Assembly (NCBI GenBank): GCA_017506865.1
Contig: JAFCMP010000468.1
Coordinates: 186,001-250,000, forward strand
Source of the DNA: Tribonema minus
Taxonomy: Eukaryota > Sar > Xanthophyceae > Tribonematales > Tribonemataceae
Direction: 5' to 3'
Length of the DNA: 64,000 nucleotides
The position numbers were made by a program, and so were the translations under genes. How positions within the stretch are numbered: the stretch's first letter is position 1; every line of letters starts with the position of its first letter. The notes below the pieces were generated by a model. That model was given only the letters and a program-made list of their open reading frames with translations. It was not told where the DNA came from and did not search any database. Of this stretch, positions 46,301 to 54,100 are shown one piece after another.

Positions 46301-47183
46301 TGAACATTTCAATAGTCTACTTAACTTGTTGCCTAAATTATTCAAGTGTCAGTGCTTTTTACTAGGCCAACTGGTCTGTTTTCAAAAAATGAAAAGAATA
46401 AACCTAACATGTGTACAATATCATCAATATTTCTTTCTTTCAAATCCGCATCTTGTTGAAAAGTTGATTTGTTTTTCATTGCAGATGAATTTGTTTTCTG
46501 TGTATTTTTTTTACCCAAGAAAGTAATCGCATCATAGATTTTTTTTCAGTTTCAATCGGTGTCGATGACCGTTGTCAATTGCTGGGACCAATGAGGGTGT
46601 ACATCTCAAATACGCGGCACCATATCAAATCGTCTTGACACTGAAGCAATTCAAAATATTGCGCTCCCAAGTTGAAACTGCTGCCGCGGCGCCAACTGTG
46701 CGTTGCCCATGCTGCTGTGTGCACGCTTGTTCCACTAAGCACCCCTACCCCAGCAGGCCCAGGCGCAGTTCTCCCTGCCATCAGCCCAGATGTTGACTTC
46801 AGTGCTATACATACTAGCGGTAGGTGTAGCAGAATGTTCGCTTTGCTCACGTTTATGTGGTGATTGATTGTAAAATTGTGTGTTCTATAAAAAATGCACA
46901 TGTAGTGTTTGCGCCTCAACATGAAGCAAGATGAGGCTCCTTGCAAGTACTTTCGACATGTAATGATAGCGCCATGCTGCCCATGCCACCCGTTGCAGGA
47001 TTCTCCGCGGCAGCGGCGGCGCGCGCGGGGAACACGCCGCGCGCGCAGCTCCTGCACGTCTGCCGCGGCGCCGCCGCGTTCGCCCTTCTCGCTGCCGTGT
47101 GCTGGGCGACAGAGAAGCCATTTCGGGCGCGCCTGCGTGGGCTGCTGAAATGCGGGTCAGCCGAGGGCACCAAGGTTGATTGA
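34386..47183 (+). CDS. RFT1: RFT1 family, ER lipid-linked oligosaccharide translocation protein, 13 exons
   Basis: Exons: 34386-34567, 34936-35070, 36111-36210, 37016-37084, 37571-37661, 38331-38572, 39398-39463, 40616-40810, 42615-42784, 43565-43643, 44338-44449, 45496-45624, 46999-47183. They total 1755 nt, 584 aa plus stop, with all phases matching; human RFT1 is 541 aa. Family signatures in order: LLLSTILFVSREPFRLALAR, the ELACEP segment, FKHLLTEGDK, NYGSLVARLVFQPVEES (the best RFT1 mark), YCLYVPCLAVNGMCEAF and GTSGLVMANC. Many hydrophobic helices fit a polytopic ER membrane protein needed for Man5GlcNAc2-PP-dolichol to reach the ER lumen; whether it is itself the flippase is debated. Two introns (after exons 1 and 11) start with GC rather than GT, as codon phase demands. 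The Gly/Ser-rich insert in exon 8 (GSSGGGNGSTSGDD) is unusual for the family. Most introns carry exon-edge copies. Confidence 0.95.
35178..35450 (+). repeat. Two copies of RFT1 exon 2 3' edge
   Basis: The exon end (real: 35016-35070, reading LRTLVNVAW then gtgagagcc) recurs at 35178-35232 and 35398-35450. Each copy preserves gcggcgacggcggcagcggc, the gttgcatg or attgcatg end and the donor. Intron text (actagagagttttt, cacatatcaacatcgagcag) is repeated too. Periods are about 162 and 218 bp. Confidence 0.9.
37937..37985. repeat. Degenerate telomere-like tract
   Basis: Units of gggtta, gggttt and gggcta, in the intron after RFT1 exon 5. Confidence 0.7.
39588..39715 (+). repeat. Short direct repeats beside a telomere-like tract
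   Basis: The text catgtcatgaaactccagcc then tttgctcgctcc occurs about three times with variation. It ends just before the ttaggg tract at 39725. Confidence 0.75.
39725..39779. repeat. Head-to-head telomere-like tract
   Basis: About six ttaggg units are followed, after gcta, by about three ccctaa units, so the array changes orientation. It lies in the intron after RFT1 exon 7. Confidence 0.92.
40860..41320 (+). repeat. In-frame tandem array of RFT1 exon 8 3' edge, 150-bp period
   Basis: The real exon end (RLMFARLGSSGGG to EADHK, donor at 40811) is followed by three copies. The last two units repeat at exactly 150 bp (gctcttgccgttgcggaggt at 40981, 41131 and 41281) and are almost identical, so they are recent. 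The first copy is more diverged. The reading frame from exon 8 stays open through the whole array to 41323, so intron retention would add about 170 in-frame residues. Confidence 0.93.
41535..42560 (+). repeat. Array of about eight RFT1 exon 9 5'-edge copies
   Basis: The acceptor and exon start (gcaggcgcagctgggcgagc, reading AQLGELLSVLLKSVLL) recurs near 41541, 41670, 41783, 41853, 41964, 42060, 42255 and 42447, ahead of the real 42615. Early units keep only 20-30 bp of exon. The last three keep 90-110 bp and read GELLSVLLKSVLVGGVFAAL-like protein. Units also share gtgccaacccaac and a cgcccctcgagcgcaaata-type intron piece. Confidence 0.92.
42851..42912 (+). repeat. 75-bp dispersed repeat, copy D
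   Basis: The text tggaaggcacttgcggctaa, then cacctagagctctacgatcc and tttggttcgttt. It begins 66 bp inside the intron after RFT1 exon 9. Confidence 0.87.
43774..43820 (+). repeat. Copy of RFT1 exon 10 3' edge
   Basis: The text gcgcggcgccgcgcaggtga then gacgacagcagtggcagcgc repeats the true end and donor at 43630-43670. The following text (gcatttatattcaccagcat) is duplicated as well. Confidence 0.85.
44218..44334. repeat. (CTG)n tract at the RFT1 exon 11 acceptor
   Basis: About 117 bp of ctg with ccg and ggt interruptions run straight into the ctgctcag acceptor of exon 11, so this repeat serves as the acceptor's upstream tract. Confidence 0.92.
44500..44880 (+). repeat. Four copies of RFT1 exon 11 3' edge
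   Basis: The text ctacggcaccagcggcctcg then tgatggccaactgcttgg recurs at about 44505, 44610, 44728 and 44840. Three copies keep the GC-type donor context (ggcaagtc). Copies lie downstream of the true donor at 44450, spaced about 100-120 bp. Confidence 0.88.
45746..46085 (+). repeat. Two copies of RFT1 exon 12 3' edge
   Basis: The text gcgctggccttcgcgggcgc then cgctgccgcctcaggtgtgc at 45751, and gcgctggcctttgtgggcgc then ctcaggcgtgt at 46041, repeat the real edge at 45590-45630. Intron text aacccctaatgtttttt is also duplicated. Confidence 0.88.
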
Positions 47184-48712
47184 GCGGGGAAAGGGGCGCC
47201 TACTGCGCCTTTGTGCGGCCCAAAGCGCTCGGTCAGGGGGGGGGGTGCACTCTGATGCGCTTGGTCGGGGCAGGGGCGGAGTGCGCAGTGACCGGCTCCT
47301 GAGGTAGCACTCCTAAGTACAGGGGTGCAGCGGGTCAGCTGCCCAGGCTACCAAGGTTGAATGAGGGGGGCATGGGGCGCCCATTGCACGCACGCACGGT
47401 CCAGAGCGCGCCTGGCCTGGAGGCAGGCAGCTCCAGCAGCGCAGGGGGCGCAAAACCATGGCCACGCAGGGCAGAGGCTTACCACCTCAGGCTGTTGGCA
47501 GGCGACGGCACTTCCCCCTCATTTATGCACCGCACCGCAAGCGCACGGCACCGTGCCGCAAGCGTATGACACGCCGCCGCTTCACGCCAGCCTTCGGCTT
47601 CCGGGGGCAGGGGTGCACGGCGCTTCACGCCAGCCTCCGGCTTGCGGGGCGCAGGGGTGCACGGTGGGGGCGCGTGCCACACAGCGCTGAGCTGACTCGC
47701 GGCGCCCGCGGATGCAGCGAGCGTGCACCGCCTGCGCATGAACGTGGGTACGATGTGCAACAACGCTCAGCGCACGGGCGCACATTGCTGCAGCATCAAC
47801 ACTCCGCTGAGCTGTGCAGCCAGGGCTGTGCAGCTGTGCGCCACCTACCATCACAAGTGACCTCGTGGGCACTGCGTGCTGCAAAGGCTGCAGCACTGGC
47901 ATGCTGGAGTCACTGTGGTGGCTGCGGGGGTGCAGTGATAAGTAAAACCTTGAAGGCAGATGCTCAGAAAATGCCGCACCACTGCGCAGAGCCATGGCAC
48001 AAACGTCATGTGACGGCGGTGCCCACACGCTGCTATGCCGACGCAGTGCTTCGCGAGAGAACCGGCTACGCGAGCTCGCCAGACACGCGCAGTAGCTCTG
48101 TGACATCCATGCAAGGACAATGTATCACTGCACTCGCGGGGCGGTCCTCTATATGTGTGACCGATGATTGGCCCATTCATCCGCTGGCGTATGTACGTAT
48201 GGCGCTCTCGCTCTCTTGATGTAGACGATTGCATCCGAGTCGCAGGAGAGCGTGCAGGACGTGCCGTGCCGTGCCGTGAGTCCATATATATTGTGTGCAG
48301 GGGGGAAGGGGGGGGGCGATGCAGACCACTACAGTCAAGCAATCACAGGATTGTTGCATGCCATTGCAGCATGACCACGCCGTCGCCCGGAATGCACTGC
48401 AGGCATAGTTGCCTGGAGGAATGGGTACTAAGTGACTCCTGGAGCATTAGTCAATGGAAACGGATAGACTATATGTGCTTCACGTTTCCTGTTTAGGATC
48501 ACGTTGCGCGCATGCTGCGGCACTTGCATCTGCCTTTCTACGCACGTACTGCACTGCTTCAGGCGTACTTTAACAATCTCAAAACTAACTTAAACCGTTA
48601 TTGAAAAAGCCGTTAATTAAAATCCTGAAATAAATCGGCTGCAGCACGAGCAGCAGCAACTAGAGCGCTGTTTTCGATTCCAGGTCCGCAAACCGCACCA
48701 AGGAACGTAGGT
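47184..48712. other. Intergenic region between RFT1 and the F-box gene
   Basis: About 1.5 kb without a supported gene. It begins with the RFT1 3' region and its copy (see 47325-47385). A G-rich segment and short direct repeats (47580-47660: cttcacgccagcct then ccggctt) follow. The promoter of the F-box gene must lie in the last few hundred bases; no core element is evident. Confidence 0.5.
47325..47385 (+). repeat. Copy of the RFT1 3' end including the stop region
   Basis: The text gcgggtcagctgcccaggct then accaaggttgaatga repeats the last codons and stop of RFT1 (gcgggtcagccgagggcacc then aaggttgattga, 47151-47183) and then gggg-gcgccta-like downstream text. The distance is about 180 bp. 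Confidence 0.82.
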
Positions 48713-49785
48713 ATGGGCAGCAGCAGCAGCACCGATCAGCAGCGCACAAGCGAACCATCACTCAAGATCGCCAGCGCGTGCAGCAGACCGGGAGACAGAT
48801 CGACCGACAGCTCACCACCTATGCAAGTCACCATAACGCAACTCTTTTGCGATGACCTACTTGCCGTGGACATTTTGTCCTTCCTGCGCCCGTCCCTCAT
48901 GATCAGAAGTACATGCCGGGCGTTCAACAGAGCAAACGAGAAGCGCAACGCCCCGGCGAAGCGCCACCAGACGAGTGCAGCAGATGCCATCACGGACGCC
49001 ACCAACACACCACTGCTCCAGTGGGCGCTGTGCAACGGCTGCACTTCAAGCTTGGCGCAGTGGGCTTGCATTTCCGTTGGCCACCTTGAAGCTCTCTTTG
49101 ATCTGCGGAAACGCTTCAGCTTGCCGCTGTTCGAGTCGCACGCCCGTCGGGCCGCGCCAGAGGGCACATGCAGGTTCTGCAGTACCTGCACCAGCGAGGC
49201 TGCCCGCTGGGCCCGCTGGTGTGCAGCGCCGCCGCCGGGCGAGGCGACCTCGATATGCTCATGTGGCTGCGGTCCACGCTGGTCGGCTGCCCCTGGAACG
49301 CGGACACGTGCCGCAGCGCAGCGCAGGGCGGCTTCCTCGCGGTGCTGCAGTGGGCGCGCGCCAAGCAATGCCCCTGGGACGCGGGCACGTGCAGCGCGGC
49401 CGCGGGAGAGGGGCACCTGGGCGTGCTGCAGTGGGCGCGCGCGAACGGCTGCCCCTGGGACCAGACCACCTGCATTGCGGCGGCGCAGGGCGGGCGCCTG
49501 GCGGCGCTGCAGTGGGCGCACGCCAACGGGTGCCCGCGCAACGAGGATGTCTGCCAGGATGCCGCGTACGGCGGGCACCTGCGCGTGCTGCGGTGGGCGC
49601 GCGCGAACGGGTACGCGTGGGACGAGGCGACGTGCAGCATGGCGGCGCGGCGCGGCCACCTGGAGGTGCTGCAGTGGGCGCGCGCCAACGGCTGCCCCTG
49701 GGACTCTCGCACGTGCTGTCACGCGGACTGGCACGGGCACTCGGAGCTGCTGCGGTGGGCGCGCGCCAACGGCTGCCCCGGGTAG
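48713..49785 (+). CDS. F-box protein with ankyrin-like WAR-GCPW repeats, frame changes once
   Basis: The N-terminus (start 48713) is Ser-rich. It is followed near residue 44 by an F-box-like segment, LFCDDLLAVDILSFLRPSLM, with the conserved CRAFNRAN end. From about residue 97 come repeats of about 26 residues with the core VLQWARANGCPWD and CSAAAGEGHLG; I count seven to eight. These helical repeats are ankyrin-related and common in stramenopiles and giant viruses; together with an F-box they suggest a substrate receptor of an SCF ubiquitin ligase. The first half is in the frame of 48713. From about 49150 the repeats continue in the +2 frame, open from 49168 (MQVLQYLHQRG) to the stop at 49783-49785. 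A single-base indel near 49140-49168, a base-call error or a missed splice would explain it. No intron is otherwise needed, unlike in the neighbours. Confidence 0.78.
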
Positions 49786-51114
49786 CGAGCGAGCCGGTGC
49801 GGGCACTGCTGAATGCGCGCAGTCAAAAGTATAAGAGCACTGGCTATGTACCGCAGGGGTAGGTCATGTTCAGGCAATCGCTGAGCACGCGGCCAAAAGT
49901 GTTACAGTAGTGGCTGCGGCAGCGCCGGCGACGGTGCGTTTGTTGTTGCCGTGGTGCTCATCATGTCCCAGAGCCACAATTGTTTGCAGCACTTCACGCG
50001 GTCAAATGGGAGTTTCATTGAGGGAGCAATTCCTGCGGTACGCCTGGCGCTGGCGCTGTCAAGGAGCGCATCACATTGTACATACCACTAGCAATCAAGT
50101 GTCACGACTCATTGCTGCTTGCTCTTTGTTCTGCTGCGTTTGAGCTTCTCGATGGTGCCATAGCAACCTGCACTAGCCAGCCGCTGTTCCTCAGGACACA
50201 CACAATTGTTCATGCAAGGCTCAGGGATGGGCTCAGGGGTGGCAAGCGCTGCTGGTGTTTGAGCTCATGTATGCCGGGTGGCCGGGCTGGGCCTGTCTTC
50301 ACTTGTAAGCACAAGGTGCTGATGATTCAGAACAGTGCAGCTGCACTGGAGCATTTAATCAAGGCCCGCTGTTCCTGCAACACGCAGGTAAGCGAGCGCA
50401 GCCTCTTTGCCCCTGGCCGCAGTAGGCTACAGGTTAGTCATTGAACTTCAAGTTCAGCATGCAAGCAGCTGTCCCCCAGCAAGCCTGAAGGACTACAGTA
50501 GCAGGCACGCCGCAGGTGACGCACTTGCTGTTCGGCACACTGGCCAAGCGCGGCAGTGCCCATGCCAGCTGCTCGAGTGCGCAACGGTCAGCGGGGAGCA
50601 ATCGCAGAAAAACCAGCAAGCGTCATCTGCGCATGAGGGAAAATGTGTACTCGACGGTGTTCATTACGGGGTGCAGGCGTCAGGGGCGTGAGCGGGCCCC
50701 AAAAACTCTGCCTGCGGCATCTGCCATGCATGCGCCGGGCTGCCTGTGCGCACAACGCTGCTGGCCCTCCGCTCGCGTGTACTTCAAAGTGTATCTGAAG
50801 GGCCGCCGGCGCTTTAATCCTCCAGATCACAGAAGCATGGACAGTAGCCTGTGACGATCGCCAGCTTCGTCGATCCCGTGTGTGGCCGGTGCGGTCACGA
50901 GAGAGCCAGCGCGACCGCTCGCACTGAGCCATGCCACACCGCGCGCAGCTACCCGCCAGCCACCTCAGCTGCTCTACCGCCCGTGTTGCGTGTGCGATTT
51001 TGACACAACACTGCCCTAGGCCTCCCCATCCCCGCTGCACACCGGCAAGCACCAGCATATGCTGCTGAGGTGTGTGCCATACGGCTGGCTGACAGGCGGA
51101 TTGCTAATGCTGCG
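49786..51114. other. Intergenic region between convergent genes
   Basis: 1.3 kb between the end of the F-box gene and the stop of the S1 gene. The frame at 50516-50600 (THLLFGTLAKRG) has an acceptor-like start but no partner exons. I see no other feature. Confidence 0.45.
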
Positions 51115-54100
51115 CTACGCGCTCTCGCTGCTGCTGCTGCTGCTGCTGCCGTCGTCGTCCACAAAGTCGACGAACTCGAGGCGCAGCTTCGCCTGGCCGT
51201 CCTTGTCGGCGGCGGAGACGACGCGCCCACGCACGCTCTGCCCCGGCTGAGCAAGGTCGCGCAGATTCTCGATGAACTCGCCGCCGCGCGCCTGTGATAA
51301 TAGAAGGGGACACAGTGAGACAACTGTGTGTCATTGTACGATAATAGCAGGGGACGCAGTGCGACAACTGCGTGCCATTGACTCTGTTCAGAGACGGTCA
51401 TGCAAGGGGGCAGTGGTGGGGGAGGGGGATGGAAGGTGTGTGGGGGGGCAGCCCATCACTGGGGGGGCAGCCCACCACAGGAGCATTGTGCCATTACAAC
51501 ATGGCGTGACGCGCGTCGCAGATGGCACGCCATGTAAGCATGTTGCTGTGTGCAGCCTGAGCAGAGCACTGCCGGTTGACCGCTGTGCCTGCACGAACGC
51601 GTGCTCTGTGCTGCGTGTGCGCCGCCACCACTAGGTGACCAAGCGTCAGGCACGGCGCTGGCGGCGCTGCGCATGGCGGGGGGTGAGAGGAGGGGACCAC
51701 GGCAGCGCTGGAGGTGACGCGCTTACAGCTATAGGCGCAGCGATGTGGCATGTCTCAGCGTACGCGGGGCAGCAGGGAGGCTCGCGCACTGCGCCAGCAG
51801 GCGCGTGCAGAATCACAGCCCTCTTGACGCTGTGTAGACCATGAAATGCTTGCACGGCGTTGGGCACACAATCGAGTAGTATGAAGTCCTTGTTGGCTGC
51901 CTGCACTCTTTCACCTGGCGCCGCAATGGGATAGTGACGCGTATGACATTGCCATGGCCCTGCTATCGCCGGCCATGCGCGCATGGGGCCCCGAACGACA
52001 AGTGGCGGCGTTGCTGCACAGGTGGACTGTCTCACAGTGCACCTGCAACGTGCCGTCAGTATGCTTGACTTATACCGCAAACACGCTGAGTGCACCTTGA
52101 GGCATGCGCAAGGGCGCCAGCAGCTGCGCGTACGTCACCGCATTTGCAGGCTTCAACATTGAAGTAGAAGTATGGGATATCTGGGCGGCTGGCTCACCTG
52201 TCGGATGGCGCCGATGGGCATCTTCAGCAGCGAAACGGTCTTCACGTCTACGAGAAGGCCCTTCTCGGTCACCTTGTTGATGACCCCAACCACCTGGCAA
52301 TGAAAAGTGCAGGCAAAAGCCACGTCACGTCGCGCGCAAATGAGCTGATTATGACACGTGTGTGCATGTCACCACACGCCTTCACAGGCACGTTCGTTCA
52401 CAGGGGACGCACAAGAAGAATGAAAGTTACGTTCCTGGGTCACTTCAGTCGAGCCACTTGAAACAACTTCCAATCAAACACCAAAAAGCACACAACCCAC
52501 GACCTTCAATTAAAGAGCGCCAAGTGATCGACTGGTCCAACGTGGAAGGCGGCTGCACCATTTTGAGACCTGACAAACACCCTTCCAAGGCAAGGTCGAA
52601 CACCTAGGCTATCGGGTGCCCTCGATAAGCGACGCGAAATAGTACACAAGCAGTACACATGCAGTACACGCGCGCACCTCATCGCCGTCCTTGAACTCGC
52701 TGGGGTCGGTGCTGGTGGCGTCGCGCCGGCTGCGGCGCGCGATCGTCGTGGCCTCGCGCTTCTTCTGCCGCATGAATGACACCTGCACAGCCATGTGAAC
52801 AAATAAACAATCCATTCTGAGTGTGCCTCATCGTACTCGACAAAAGCATATCGCCGCACATTCGCTGGGTGTCACGCAGTGAGCAAGATCAACTGACGCC
52901 CTACGTGCTGACCCAACGAAACTGGAACGGCGCGGTCGCGTGGTATGCATGCTGTACTGCAGAGTACACCCACAGTACACGCACAGTCAGCCACAGTACA
53001 CGCGCTGGCTACGCCGCGTTTTGATGCACATGCAGCTGTCGCCTACGCCTGGCGAAAGCACATTGGCAGTGCCGCGCGCGATGCCGTGAAACCCCCAACT
53101 CTAAGATGGGGCGCCTGGGTTGCGTGAGCCTCAGTCCCAGAGTTGCCCTCGAGCGCAGCTGCTTTTGGCTGCGGAGACTTCACACGCAATGCTCCACTTC
53201 CGGGTGAACAAAGGACCTGTATGCAGCACATGGGCAGTGATCACAGCGGCGCTCGCCGCCTGGCGCGCAACAGCAAACCCAGCTGCCGTCGATGACAAAC
53301 ACCCCGCAAACCCACTCATGAGTGAACGCGGTGCATGAGTGAATACACGGGGGTGAAACCGCGGCACGGCGCTTACCTTCTCGCGCGTAAAAGCGGAGTC
53401 GAGCGCGACGATGCCATTCATGAATGAGCGCGGCGGTGCCTGAATGAATTCATGGTTTAACTCATGGGGTGAAACACGGTACAGGGCTCACCTTCTTGCG
53501 CGTGATGGCGGGGTCCAGTGTGACGGTGAAGCGGCCGCTGTTGGGGAACACGTCCTTGACGTACACCGACACGTGGGAGCCCTTCTTGAGCGCTGCCGCG
53601 CCCGTGTCCTGTGCACAAGTAGGGTTGAAGTTTGGATATGGCGGGCAGGGTCGGGCCTCTGTGCTACTACACAAGGCTCAAGTCAACAACGTTCAATGTC
53701 ACTGCGTGCGATAGGGGCTAAGGAGCGCTGTCTCCAGTAAACAGGGTTACATACAACCGAGGGCAAAGGCCCGCAAGACAAGTTATGGATGGGGTTGGGC
53801 GTGAAGGGTAGAAGTACGAGATGCGCGGCTGAAGGTGTGCCGTCGCTCTCCCCTCCGGTACGTAAAACGATGACCGGTTGAGCGGTGTGGCACGTTGCGC
53901 GCAGCTGTATGCGAGCTGTTGTCCATGTAGGCTGCTGCGGGCGCCTCCCGCTTAGGGTTAGGGTTAGGGTAGGGCTAACCCTAACCCCAAGGGCACAGGC
54001 GGCGCACCGCGAAGACAGCCGCCGCCATGCAGACAATCTACCATTGATATATAGCCGCGTTTATGTATATTTTATACGCGAGTGTCTTCCCTTAAAAGCC

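Noticed and set aside
48736-49806. 356-codon frame antisense to the F-box gene
   Set aside because: It is a mirror of the GC-rich ankyrin-like repeats; the sense strand has the conserved motifs.
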